Notes: generated by a model not told the origin, from the sequence alone. DNA of 64,000 bases from Catonia carolina (GCA_035578175.1 JAQMRL010000006.1:68950001-69014000); one strand, 5' to 3'. Counted from the first letter of the stretch, positions 46,263 through 58,433 are shown. Made by a program: numbers and translations.

Positions 46263-46365
46263 AAATACAGAAAATCGCCAATTGACACTAAATGAAGGGT
46301 TATAGAAAAAATTTATTGAATTAAAAGTCGTGGATTTTATAATTTTGTACAATTTTGATTGTATA

Positions 46366-47373
46366 CAGGGTGATTCATGAAGTTCTCCCCCCACTTCTAC
46401 AGCACATTGTACTAGTAAAAATAATGAAAAAATGTTATATAAACATAGGTCCGAAAACGCTTCGTTAGCGAGTTACAGCTAGCGAAAGTTTCGCCTGGAT
46501 TTCAGTTCACCAGGTGAAATGAGGTCTTCCTGGAATTGTGGTAAGGTAGATTAAGGGGCAAATTCAATCATTTCTTATGGTTTTTGATCTGATAAATTGA
46601 ATAAAACAGGTCCCAGATCTGTAAGTTAAATAGTTTTTAAGAAAACCAGTGTCAAATGCAAAAAATGGAGTGAAAAACTTATTTTTTCATCTTTGGGCAA
46701 GGATAACTGTGTTATTTCACCAAGAAACAGTTAAAATTTTTCAATAAAACATGTAGAAAATTTTATTCTGAACAAACCGGTGTAAATTAAGTACACAGAA
46801 AGCGAATAGATGTTTGATTAAATGAGTTTTTTACTCATAAGAGTACAAAGTAAAATTAACCGGAAAAACTAAAATGAAAAAATGTGTTTTTTTCACTCCA
46901 TTTTTTTGCATTTGATACTGGTTTTCTCAAAAACTATTCGCTTTCTGTGTACTTTATTTACACCGGTTTGTTCAGAATAAAATTTTCTACATGTTTTATT
47001 GAAAAATTTTAACTGTTTCTTGGTGATATAACAAAGTTATTCTTGCCCAAAGATGAAAAAATGTGATTTTCACTCCATTTTTTGCATTTGACACTGGTTT
47101 TCTCAAAAACTATTTAACTTACAGTTCTGGGACCTGTTTTATTCAATTTATCAGATCAAAAACCATAAGAAATGATTGAATTCGCCCCTTAATCTACCTT
47201 ACCACAATTCCAGGAAGACCTCATTTCACTGAACTGAAATCCAGGCGAAACTTTCGCTAGCTGTAACTCGCTAACGAAGCGTTTTCGGACCTATGTTTAT
47301 ATAACATTTTTTCATTATTTTTACTAGTACAATGTGCTGTAGAAGTGGGGGGAGAACTTCATGAATCACCCTG
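46366..47373. mobile_element. Mite-B palindromic element 2
   Basis: CAGGGTGATTCATGAAG and its reverse complement are flanked by TA. About 1008 bp, nearly entirely self-complementary around a centre at about 46870. Confidence 0.88.
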
Positions 47374-47493
47374 TATACTTTTGCTCTAAAATGCATAGTA
47401 AGGCCACAATCTTAGGAAAACCATTTTTTACCTCGAGAGCACAGCGCCCCCCAAGAATTTCAGCACAAATGGCGCAAAACGTATTAGAAGAAA

Positions 47494-47674
47494 TCACCAA
47501 CATCGCGTTGGCGATGTTGGTGATGTTGGCGCCTCTCATCACGCGGTCTTGGGTTCGAATCCCACTCGCGCATGGCATTTTTTCATACGTTACAAAAAAA
47601 ATCATTTCATCCTTCACCGTCTGCATTAGCAGCAATTTGCAAAACAGTCGGACGTTAAACCAAAAAAAAAAAAA
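47494..47674 (+). mobile_element. Sine-F copy with 13-bp TSD
   Basis: GTATTAGAAGAAA precedes it (47481-47493) and reappears at 48621-48633, beyond a Rep-A inserted in its A tail. The head contains a local repeat of GATGTTGG. Confidence 0.87.
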
Positions 47675-48616
47675 TCTAGTGTGAAACACTCACACAACTT
47701 TCTCTTGCCAATGCAAATAATTAACAATAAACCTAACATTAGTATTAAAACATTAGAAATGAACAAAAACTAACCTCAAAAACATAACCTTATTTTAATC
47801 ATGAGTGAATGACGCAAAATGACAATCGAACTCAGTTTGGCTTAAAAATACGGAAAATCACGCTTTCACGCTAAACTAGGCTCTGTAGAGAAAAATGCTC
47901 TAAACAAAAGTTGTAGATCTTTTAATTTTCTATAAATTTAATTATATACACTTTTGTCGTAAAATGCATACTAAGACCGAAATGTTAAAAAATCGATTTT
48001 TCTCACGTTTTCGTGAGAAAAAAAAACAGAAAATCGCAAATTACCGCTAAACTAAGCGTTATACAAAAAAATGTTTGAAACAGAAGTTGTAGGTTTTTAA
48101 ATTCTCTACAACTTTTATTATATAAGTTTTTGCGCTAAAATTTAAATTAAAGCCGTAATCTTAAAAAAAACAACGTTTTTACGTGAAAACAGCCTCACCG
48201 AGAATTTCAGCAAACATGGCGCCTACCCTATCTTGTAGAGAATAAAAAATTGAGTAAAATAGGCGATTTTAAAAAACATCGTAGGACCAGTTTTTGAGAA
48301 AATCGCAAAAAACTGAAAAATTATACGAATAAACTACTACTTCCGGTTGACCGATTTTGATGAAAATGTTCGTGTCGCGTCCGGTAGTGGTATGTAACTT
48401 AAGTTTCAAGTTCGTACGATGTTCCGTTCTAGAGATATTCTGTTCACACACAGACACACACACACACACACACACACACAGACCAATCGCTAAAAACATG
48501 TTTTTTGGGTTCAGGGGGTCTGAAAACGTATAGATCCGGTGAAAACTCGATTTCGAAAAATCGACATGAAAACAATACTTTCCTTCCTATATATTCATAT
48601 AGGCAAGAGAAAGTAA
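47675..48616 (+). mobile_element. Rep-A copy in the Sine-F tail
   Basis: Near-consensus copy inserted between the A tail and the downstream TSD of Sine-F, hence younger than that SINE. Confidence 0.85.
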
Positions 48617-49089
48617 AAAAGTATTAGAAGAAAAGAACATAAACAAGTTAGTAAATGAAGCGATTTCAAACACAAATGATAGAAACCGTTTTTGATAATC
48701 TCTCAAAAATTGCAGGACAATTGTAGAATAAACTATTACATACCGTACGGTTGACCGATTTTGATGAAAATGTTTGTGTCGGGCGCCCTTGTAATAAAGT
48801 TTCAAATAAGTAAGTTAGGTAATAAGTACCTAAGTAAGTTTATAAAGTTCCAAGTTCCAACTTTGTACAATATTCCGTTGTTGAGATATTTTGTTTACAG
48901 ACACATATCAATGCTAAAACCACTTTTTTGGGTTCAAGGGGCCTGTAAACCTGTATTTCCAATAACCTCGATTATTAAAAATCAATATGAAAACTAGATT
49001 TTCCTTTCCAATACATTCATTCATACAATACAAAGCAAGAGAAAGTAAAGAAATTAAAGTATTTAAATAAATACTACAAGTTTTCTTAT

Positions 49090-49524
49090 GCCCAAAACGG
49101 GCAGGTGGAGTGTTATTTTAATTGCACTTTATCTGTTTGGTCCAGGGCATAGAGTAATAAACCTGCTTTATTACTCTATGGTCCAGGGCTAAAAAAAAAA
49201 TAGTTCTGTTTCTTATCTCATAGTCAGCCACTTATATGACTGAACTATTTAGGAACAGAAGAGGTAGAGGTGTGAAAGACACTAGTCAGAGTTATCTCCT
49301 CTGAGAGTAATGAATTTCACTACGCAGCCAGACCCTGTAGTGAATGAAGTGAAGGTGTCATTTGTAGGGTGGAAAGTGAGTGCTTTTCAGAGGACCTGGC
49401 ATGCTGATAAGCATACTCTTTCCAATCAGTGAGAAAGGCAATGGTAAACCACCTCACTCCTCGTTTTACTCAGTAAAACCTCTAGAAGTTCAAACCAGCC
49501 TTTCGGCTGCTGACTTAAACAACA
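49090..49524 (+). mobile_element. Sine-C copy with 14-bp TSD and hairpin insert
   Basis: Flanked by ACAAGTTTTCTTAT (49076-49089, 49525-49538). An extra segment at about 49147-49190 contains the dyad CATAGAGTAATAAA / TTTATTACTCTATG and repeats GGTCCAGGGC. Confidence 0.85.
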
Positions 49525-49538
49525 ACAAGTTTTCTTAT

Positions 49539-49776
49539 AGGTTTTATGGGAGCTATATTATTTTAGAATAATATAAATAATATTGATATATATATTACAA
49601 TAATATGAATAATATGAATTAAAATTGTTATTTAAAATTTTGTTAAATACAATAATTTTCAACGTTGAACTTGCTGGAAATTCATACCCGTACTCCGTGT
49701 AATGAAAAACACAGGATTGTTACTACAATGTAGTTAAAGTGCAAATATTGTGCTAGCTTTTAACAGATCCGTTGTA
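49539..49776. other. AT-rich flank of the tRNA gene
   Basis: No feature recognised before the tRNA. Confidence 0.4.
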
Positions 49777-49848
49777 GCCGTGATCGTATAGTGGTTAGTA
49801 CCTTGCGTTGTGGCCGCAATAACCCAGGTTCGAATCCTGGTCACGGCA
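49777..49848 (+). tRNA. tRNA-His (anticodon GUG)
   Basis: A 72-nt cloverleaf. The acceptor arms GCCGTGA and TCACGGC pair perfectly, D-arm and A-box TAGTGGTTAGTACC are present, anticodon stem TTGCG/CGCAA closes the loop TTGTGGC with anticodon GTG, and T-arm/B-box GGTTCGAATCC is intact. A T run (49858-49863) follows closely and would terminate pol III. Unlike the SINE heads in this window, every stem closes, there is no SINE body and no TSD. It therefore looks like a functional host gene that charges histidine for translation. Confidence 0.95.
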
Positions 49849-49863
49849 TTGGACAATTTTTTA

Positions 49864-50223
49864 CTTTTTTATTCCTTTATTTTTTATATTTTATTTCATT
49901 AATTATTTTTATGTTGTTAAAATGTTTATAAAATCTTTTTATATTTATAAAAATATTTTTTAAATTAAAAAAAAATAGGATTTTGCAAACGAATAACAAA
50001 GCTACACATATGAAAACTACCTAACACAATCAAAAGTAAAAAATTTATAATTCTTTCTATTTACAAATTATAATTTAATAGCAGTGTGACTAAAGTAAAA
50101 TCTTATGAATACTATTTAATAAACAATGTGAAAATCGTTATTTTTTTTAATTTACTCTGATAAAATATTCCAGACTACAACAGGAATCAAATCTAGAACT
50201 CATGTAGTTTACTTGGTTAAATA
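49864..50223. other. AT-rich interval, no gene
   Basis: No feature recognised. Confidence 0.4.
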
Positions 50224-51100
50224 TTTGGTGTAAAACACTCACACGACTTTCTCTTATTAATCAATTATGTAACTATTTAATCATGAGTAAAATGAAGAAC
50301 ATTCTGCTTTCAATCGTGAGTGAATGATGCAAAATGAAAACAACCTCTGTAGAACATTAAAATACAGAAAACCAGTAATTGTTCCTAAACTAGACTCTGT
50401 AGAGAAAAATTATTAAAATAAAAGTTGTGGTTATTTTAATTTCCCATAACTTAGATTATGTAAGATTTTGTCATAAAACACATATAAAGATCGCAATCTT
50501 AAAAAAATACCAGTTTTTACACATTTTGAAGAAACAAAAAACAAAAAATTACTAATTGTCGCTAGATTAAACGTTATACAAAAAAAATGTTAAAAATAAA
50601 AGTTGTAGGTTTTTACGTGTTCTACAAAATTGATTGTATACTCTTGCCAAAAAATGCATATTTAGGTCACAATCTTCTGAAAAATCATTTTTCACCATGA
50701 GAGCTCAGGACCCCCAAGAATGTCAGCAGAAATTCAGGTCGCTACCTTGTAAAACACAAAAAAGTAGTAATTCTGGTGGTTTTTTTTTAAATCGTTGGAG
50801 CCGATTTTAAGAAAATTGCAAAAAAGTGAAAAATTACATGAATAAACTACTACTTCCGGTTGACCAATTTTGATGAAAATGTTTGTGTCGGCACCTCTGA
50901 AGCATCTCTAGTGGTACCTAACTTAAGTTCCAAGTTTGAACTTCGGACACTATTTCGTTCTCGAGATGTTTTGTTTGTACACGCGTACACACTGACACAG
51001 ACACACATACGAAGACCAATTGCTAAAAACATGTTGTTTTTGCGTTCAGAAGTACTGAAAACATGTGTATCTGGTAAAATTTTTTATTTCAATAAATCTG
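50224..51100 (+). repeat. Diverged Rep-A copy
   Basis: Full-length order of Rep-A words is preserved (head, two body units, CCGGTTGACCAATTTTGATG, ACACAGACACACATACGAAG), with heavy divergence and no clear hairpin end. Confidence 0.65.
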
Positions 51101-51636
51101 TTAACTTAAGATTTGATTCAATGTGATGATTGTGAAATATTTCTATATCGCAGCTGACTGCACCAGTGTACTGAAAATAAGTCAGGATATTTATTACAGT
51201 TTCATACGATATACAAAAAAAAACTTTATTTTCAAAAAGGGATAACACTCAATTGTTCTTAGAGAGTTAAGCATGTTTTATTTATTTTAGATAATTTTAT
51301 TTCTTTAAACCTTTTGTATATCTAGATATAAAATGGCACATGAAAATTTATGGTGTTTGTATTCAGTACTATCTTTCAAGATTATTTATTATAAAGACAA
51401 TTACCTCGATACAATAACTTAGTTTCTGACTTTTTTTTTGTGTATGCTAGACTATCCTGGGTATGTGCAGCTGCAATTCAAGGTCAAACCCCACTTGAGT
51501 TTGAATCTATTATTCAGATAAATTGCATGTGACTGGTATTTCAGAAAGGATGAAACTCGTTTATAGTTGACATGAATGTTCTACAAAAATATTAAATTAA
51601 TTTTATTTATTATATAGGTATATGTATCATAATTTA
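51101..51636. other. AT-rich interval, no gene
   Basis: No feature recognised. Confidence 0.4.
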
Positions 51637-51680
51637 TTTTATTAGGTAATCAGCAGAAAGGCTGGTTTGAACCTCTAGAG

Positions 51681-53413
51681 CAGTGTTCTTTAGCCTTATC
51701 TTAATAAAGGGCCAAATTTTTATTATGGGTGGGCTTTAGGGCCGCATTGATCTACTCATGTATTTATATTTGTATATGAAGTGATATTGACTGCTGCTGC
51801 TATCTACACTAAATATGAGAAGGGATAAATTAAAATAAATTAATTTTAAATCAGTTTTATACAAGTGACTGAAGATGTACCATCTTCTGTAAATTTTAAA
51901 TAAATGAAAAAAATTTTTAGTTTCTATTTTTCATTTACTCTGATGATGGTGGATCCACCGAAACACGTGTAAGTAAAAATTGAAATAAAGGTGACGCAGT
52001 TTAAAAAGAAGGTTAGTGATATTATTATATTAATTCATTATATGAAATAGAAATATTTCAAACTGCAGGATGCATTATAAAGATTTATTTTTGAATTTGT
52101 ATATGAATATAGTATAAACATATATGAACATTTTGTGTCAGGTTAAAAGAAATAAAATTATTTTTTTTAAAGTTTATATTGGTTGAAAATGACAGTAAAT
52201 ATCAATATTGAAACATAAATACTTACTTATACTTAAACATGTTACAAAACTCAAAACCAAACTAAAAACATCAAAATGATTACTTTTCAGTTCAATGGGA
52301 AACTTGACATTCTTTCTCTTTCACTAGTTTAAAAATCTGGTGTGAAACACTCACACAACTTTCTCTTGCCAATGCAAATAATTAACAATAAACCTAACAT
52401 TAGTATTAAAACATTAGAAATGAACAAAAACTAACCTCAAAAACATAACCTTATTTTAATCATGAGTGAATGACGCAAAATGACAATCGAACTCAGTTTG
52501 GCTTAAAAATACGGAAAATCACGCTTTCACGCTAAACTAGGCTCTGTAGAGAAAAATGCTTTGAACAAAAGTTGTAGATCTTTTAATTTTCTATAAATTT
52601 AATTATATACACTTTTGTCGTAAAATGCATACTAAGACCGAAATGTTAAAAAAATCGATTTTTCTCACGTTTTCGTGGGAAAAAAAACAGAAAATCGCAA
52701 ATTACCGCTAAACTAAGCGTTATACAAAAAGATGTTTGAAACAGAAGTTGTAGGTTTTTAAATTCTCTACAACTTTTATTATATAAGTTTTTGCGCTAAA
52801 ATTTATATTAAAGCCGTAATCTTAAAAAAACAACGTTTTTACGTGAAAACAGCCTCACCGAGAATTTCAGCAAACATGGCGCCTACCCTATCTTGTAGAA
52901 AATAAAAAATTGAGTAAAATAGGCGATTTTAAAAAAAATCGTAGGACCAGTTTTTGAGAAAATCGCAAAAAACTGAAAAATTATACGAATAAACTACTAC
53001 TTCCGGTTGACCGATTTTGATGAAAATGTTCGTGTCGCGTCCGGTAGTGGTATGTAACTTAAGTTTCAAGTTTCAAGTTCGTACGATGTTCCGTTCTTGA
53101 GATATTCTGTTCACACACAGACACACAGACACACACACACACAGACACACACACAGACCAATCGCTAAAAACATGTTTTTTGGGTTCAGGGGGTCTGAAA
53201 ACGTATAGATCCGGTGAAAACTCGATTTCTAAAAATCGACATGAAAACAATACTTTCCTTCCTATATATTCATATAGGCAAGAGAAAGTAAAAATCAACA
53301 AAATGATGCAATGTTCTAAGCTCTTTGTTCAAAAACTGAAATCGTTCTGCGGGCTACTAAAATTTACGTGGTGGGCCGCAAGCAGCCAGTGGCCCACGGG
53401 TTGAAGATCACTG
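51681..53413. mobile_element. hAT element in Sine-C, holding Rep-A
   Basis: The termini CAGTGTTCTTTAGCC and (reverse) CAGTGATCTTCAACC are flanked by a perfect CTCTAGAG duplication (51673-51680, 53414-53421). No transposase frame was recognised. Confidence 0.85.
52336..53291 (+). mobile_element. Rep-A copy nested in hAT
   Basis: Near-consensus copy with a short, interrupted (CA)n tract (53112-53158). Confidence 0.82.
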
Positions 53414-54061
53414 CTCTAGAGGCTTTACTAAGTAAAACGAGGAGTGAGGTGGTTAACCATTGCTAATACTCACTGAGTGGAAATATATGCTTATCAGCAT
53501 CCCAGGCCGTCTAAAAAGAATTTACTTTCCACCCTACAAATGACACCTTCACTTCATTCATCACAGGGTCTGGCTGAATAATGAAATTCATAACTCAGAG
53601 AAGAGATGATAATATCTGTGATTAGTGACTCAAACACCACTACTGCTTCTGTTCTTAAATGATTCAGTCATGTAATTGGCTGACCGTATGATAAGAAATA
53701 GGACCATTTTTTGTAGCCCTGGAACCATAACACAACTTAAAACTATTTTAAAATTACAATGAAATCTACCATAAAAAAACTACTTTAAAAAAAGTTGTTG
53801 AAAACTGTTCCCTGTTACTTGACGCAGGATCATACTCGTTTCATAACATTAGCTCATAAATCTTAAAAAACTCAAATTCAATAATTATTTACCTTCAATT
53901 CATCAAGCTTGTGAGGATTGTTTTCAAAGCCGACGACAATTTGTATAAACTCCATAAGAAAAAATCTACTAGAGTTAGAACTGAGAATCTTGGAGGTCTT
54001 AAACCTTTTTGTAGGGGGTCTGAAAACGTCCAATCTATTTAATGGTTCTTTATGGTTATTT

Positions 54062-54385
54062 AATGGTTCTTTCTGTTTCTTATCATATGGTCAGCCAATT
54101 ACATGACTGAATCTTTAAGAACAGAAGAGGTAGTGGTGTTTGAGACAATAATCACAGATATCTCTTCTCTGAGTAATGAATTTTATTATTCAGCTAGACC
54201 CTGTGATGAATGAAGTGAAGGTGTCATTTGCAGGGTGGAAAGTAGATACTTTTCATAAGGCCTGGTATGCTGATAAGCATACTTTTTACAATAAAATAAA
54301 TATCCAATGAAAACTTAATTTCAAAAAATCGATATAAAAACAATACTTTCTTTCCTATTTATTCATATAGGCAAGAGAAAGAAAA
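54062..54385 (+). repeat. Truncated Sine-C joined to Rep-A end
   Basis: Sine-C middle (54062-54290) runs directly into a Rep-A hairpin end (about 54295-54382). Both are partial. The preceding 53736-54061 has no recognised gene. Confidence 0.6.
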
Positions 54386-54440
54386 AAATCAACAATTTTT
54401 TAAATTTTTTTCGATCCAGGGTTACCTTAACCCTGTATTA

Positions 54441-55396
54441 TTACTTTCTCTTGCCTATATGAATATATAGGAAGGAAAGTATTGTTTTCATGTCGATTTT
54501 TCGAAATCGAGTTTTCACCGGATCTATACGTTTTCAGACCCCCTGAACCCAAAAAACATGTTTTTAGTGATTGGTCTATGTGTGTGTCTGTGTGTGTGTG
54601 TGTGTGTGTTTGTGTGTGTAAACAGAATATCTCAAGAACGGAACATCGTACGAACTTGAAACTTGAAACTTAAGTTACATACCACTACCGGACGCGACAC
54701 GAACATTTTCATCAAAATCGATCAACCGGAAGTAGTAGTTTATTCGTATAATTTTTCAGTTTTTTGCGATTTTCTCAAAAACTGGTCCTACGATTTTTTT
54801 TAAAATCGCCTATTTTACTCAATTTTTTATTCTCTACAAGATAGGGTAGGCGCCATGTTTGCTGAAATTCTCGGTGAGGCTGTTTTCACGTAAAAACGTT
54901 GTTTTTTTAAGATTACGGCTTTAATATAAATTTTAGCGCAAAAACTTATATAATAAAAGTTGTAGAGAATTTAAAAACCTACAACTTCTGTTTCAAACAT
55001 TTTTTTGTATAACGCTTAGTTTAGCAGTAATTAGCGATTTTCTGATTTTTTCTCACGAAAACGTGTGAAAAATCGATTTTTTAAAGATTTTGGCCTTAGT
55101 ATGCATTTTACGACAAAAGTGTATATAACCAAATTTATAAAAAATTAAAAGATCTACAACTTTTATTAAGAGCATTTTTCTCTAAAGAGCCTAGTTTAGA
55201 GAGAAAGAGTGATTTTCCGTATTTTTAAACCAAACTGAGTTCGAATTTCATTTTGCGTGTTTCACTCATGATTGAAATATGGTTATATTTTTGAGATTAG
55301 TTGTTTGTTTATTTCTAATGTTTTATTACTAATGTTAGGTTTATTGTTAATTATTTATATTGGCAAGAGAAAGTTGTGTGAGTGTTTCACACCAGA
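54441..55396 (-). mobile_element. Rep-A copy
   Basis: Full-length minus-strand copy with a short (GT)n tract at about 54580-54618. Confidence 0.8.
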
Positions 55397-55414
55397 TTTT
55401 TTTATATGGTAGTA

Positions 55415-55982
55415 CAGTAGAATCTCAGTAGTGCGGCCTGTTCAGGACCAAAAGGGTGCCGGATAACTGAAAATTCCGGATTACTGGATGAGTTGGAATT
55501 TTAGAACTATAAATTATAAATTTAAATAAAAAATGAATATGCATTGATTTATATGTGATTTTAAATTAAATAAACTAATTAAAAAAGGTTTGCTGAGTAC
55601 TTCTGTAGTCATTGTACTAAACATAATTATGGGCTATTGACATCCCCTAGTGTGGTGTGGGGATGCTCGTGTTCTGAGAATTACGTTTCGTTGTCAATTC
55701 AGCATGAAGTATAGAATATGAACCAGTTCTGGGTTTCGGATAAAAGGCCAAAAATTATTCCATTTAACAATAATTAAGGTCTGCTTATTCATTTCTTTAA
55801 TCAAATCCTAAACATACATGTTATATTAAATCCACCATAATTAGGTCGAGTTGATTTCCCTAATTCAATTTGAATATTTTACCAAAATCTGTCCTGGGTG
55901 AGGGTTTTAGGCCTAATATTTTAAGGGCCGGATTACTGGAGGTGCCAGACTACTGCACGGCCGGACTACCGAGATACTACTG
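55415..55982. mobile_element. pogo/Tigger-like MITE
   Basis: The ends CAGTAGAATCTCAGTAGTGC and (reverse) CAGTAGTATCTCGGTAGTCC are flanked by TA (55413-55414, 55983-55984). Subterminal GCCGGATAACTG / CCGGATTACTGG words recall pogo-type elements. 568 bp, no transposase. Confidence 0.75.
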
Positions 55983-55984
55983 TA

Positions 55985-56298
55985 TATTAATTGGTTAGTG
56001 TATTTGATATAATGATATTAACCAATAATGTTTAGATTTTCATTCGTAAATAAATTATTAAAAAAATTAAACCAAAATTATTAAGTTATAGGCTACAGCT
56101 CTTTAAATTACAATAATTATCCTACTTGTATAATTTGTACATTTTAAATAATTGATAAATAGTGTAAAAACACAACTTAACTAATTTAAAATTGCTGTTA
56201 AATTTTTCATTCTTAAAAAATCAAGGTTGTTTCGTAGCTATACTAGTTTATTAGGAAAATTAAGTGTGTCATTATTCAAATAAATGGAAGCCAATAGA

Positions 56299-56336
<38 letters not shown>

Positions 56337-56699
56337 TCTTTGACCATTATTTTTCAGCGTTATTGTTTAGTTGTAAAAAGGTAAAACCTGTTATCAATGT
56401 AATGGTTGTCACCTTTTTCATTGTCATCTTGTGATTAGGTTAGATACACTTTAATGTATTTTTTTTTATTATTATTTTGAATATTGTTGACAAAATATGG
56501 CTGTCCAGTCAGTTCACGTTATTGTGTAATGATCATAATTACAAATTTTTACAAGGAAATTATACAGTAGCACTTGACTTGTTTAAATATGATTTTAGAC
56601 TTGTTAAAAGACTTAATTTTTTGGGTCATTGCAAAATATTAAGTAGTAGTTTTTAATGTACAATATGGAAATATTTTTAAAAGAAGTGACAATGTATTT
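55985..56699. other. AT-rich interval with (AAT)n
   Basis: An (AAT)n microsatellite lies at about 56303-56334. No gene. Confidence 0.5.
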
Positions 56700-56960
56700 T
56701 TCTCCCATAACAGGCAGGTGGAATAGTAATAGTAAGGTGGAATGTACTCTTTACACTCGATCTCCTAATTCAAGGGCTACAAAAAATAGTTGTGTTTCTT
56801 ATCACATGGTCAACCAATTTTTTTTTTTTTTTTTTTTGTTTAACGTCCGACTCTTCTGCAATTACTGCTAATGCAGATGGTGAAAGATTAAATGATTTTT
56901 GTAACGTATGAAAATATGCTGTGCCTGAATGGGGTTCGAACCCATTCGCCAATTATATGG
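56700..56960 (+). mobile_element. Truncated Sine-C with Sine-F inside
   Basis: Sine-C 5' part (56703-56818, resuming briefly at about 56948-56960) is interrupted by a minus-strand Sine-F (56819-56947: T-run tail at the left, B-box GGTTCGAACCC at the right). Short TSD CCAATT. Confidence 0.7.
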
Positions 56961-57073
56961 TGTAACCAATGCTGAACTGTTGCCTGTCACGAGTACAAGG
57001 AAGATATAGAAGAATAACACACCAACTCAAGTTACTTTGAGTGAGGGATAGTCATCTTTATGCACCCTACGCC

Positions 57074-57822
57074 CAGCGGTGGATTTACGGGGATGTCACA
57101 GGGGTCATGAACCCCCTCCAAATTTTTTAAAAAGTTTTAATCGTTTTTGGATCTTTATAAGTATAAAATGCGTATTTCAGCTTAACACAAGTTCTTTGTA
57201 TTTCTAAAACTAAACATTGATTTGTTTTTATGTTAACAAGTACTTAATCATACGATCTCAACAATTTATTGTACACAAATAAACTAATGTGTAATATAAT
57301 ATGTAGTTATTTTCCTGATTTTCCCCCATACGTAATTCAACAAATTTGATCATGTATTTAATTTATTTATTATAAATTATTTTCTTACACGATACCGATA
57401 CAGCAAAATAAACACCCAACGTAACTTATTTTCATAACTTCTTTAGTAAGTCCCTAACTTAACCAATAGTTTTTTGTAAGTAAGGGCTTATATTACTGTA
57501 AACCTTTGCCAATAAATTATTTTCTTTATTTATAAGGCATTATGATACAAAATTCATTTAAATTTCAAGTTAGCATAAGTAATCTATGCCCTATTGTTGA
57601 ATTTCTTGAAAATGTCAAAATTGGTTGATTTTATCTGTTTTAACAGTAAGAAAATTGAAAATTTTAGGCTCAGAAATGCGGAAAATCATGTTTTGAAGAG
57701 GTGTATTTTTAAATTTACTTTTCGAGGGAGGATCCCGGACCCCTGGTTTCCTGGGGGGAATTTCATACCTCCAGACCCCTCCTTAGTGAACCCCTCTCAA
57801 ACCTGTTGCTAATCCGCCCCTG
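57074..57822. mobile_element. hAT-like element, degraded
   Basis: CAGCGGTGGATTTACGG at the left and (reverse) CAGGGGCGGATTAGC at the right. The flanking octamers agree at only 5 of 8 positions. The internal G/C-run hairpin region resembles the element at 42175. ORFs across it are not convincing. Confidence 0.6.
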
Positions 57823-57993
57823 TCAACACCCCTACACCCTCAGGATGGAAACACATGATGATTTCATCTCAGTTCTCATCATCATCGAAAATTCACTGGA
57901 CAATACTAGATGGAACTCACTAAAAATCATAATTACTAAGTATTTTATGACGTTTTAAAATTTATATTCTCATATTTTTCATTATTTGTTTAG

Positions 57994-58097
57994 GTTGTTG
58001 CATCTTTAGTTCTGATTGGATGTAATATCGATCAAGGTCAATCATACTTTTACCATCCATCAGGTGTTGCACATCCTCAAGGTCAACCGCAGCCATT
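57994..58097 (+). CDS. Candidate exon of a secreted protein (partial)
   Basis: A 104-bp segment preceded by a good splice acceptor (TTTTTCATTATTTGTTTAG, ending at 57993) and followed by the donor GTAAGT (58098-58103). The open frame across it reads VVASLVLIGCNIDQGQSYFY and then HPSGVAHPQGQPQP. The hydrophobic start followed by a cleavage-like G-C/Q region fits the end of a signal peptide, and the Q/P/H-rich remainder resembles the mature start of small secreted or cuticle-type insect proteins. The family is not identified. The first exon with the start codon and downstream exons are not seen; flanking DNA is intron-like and full of repeats. Chance is possible for so short a segment. Confidence 0.45.
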
Positions 58098-58433
58098 GTA
58101 AGTAAAAATTACATAATACAATTCATTTTATTGTAATAAATATTCAATGCAACTGGTCAATAACAGGCAGGTGGAGTGTTAAATTATTTTCACACGATCT
58201 GCTTGTTAAATAGCTACAAAAAATAGTTCTGTTTCTTATCACATGGTCAACTAATTATAATTAATGAAGCATTTAAAAACAGAAGAGATAGAGGTTAAGA
58301 TAGAGGTTAGTTCTTGTTCACTAATAATGAATTTTATTATACAGCCAGACCCTGTGATGAATGATGTGAAGGTGTCATTTGCATGGTGGAAAGTAGATGC
58401 TTTTCAGAGGGCCTGGCATGCTGATAAGTATAC

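Larger units (their letters stand above)
45093..49048 (+). repeat. Old Rep-A copy, host of a nested stack
   Basis: Pieces 45093-45327, 46263-46365, 47374-47493 and 48621-49048 read through as one diverged Rep-A. They are separated by a young Rep-A, Mite-B, and a Sine-F whose tail holds another young Rep-A. Confidence 0.75.
51640..53735 (-). mobile_element. Sine-C copy with hAT insertion
   Basis: Halves 51640-51680 and 53414-53735 are separated by a hAT element at the CTCTAGAG site. The 5' end of Sine-C is truncated after GGAACCA. Confidence 0.8.

Noticed and set aside
47361..47689. 107-codon ORFs on both strands
   Set aside because: They span a Mite-B end, old Rep-A and Sine-F junctions; composite of repeats.
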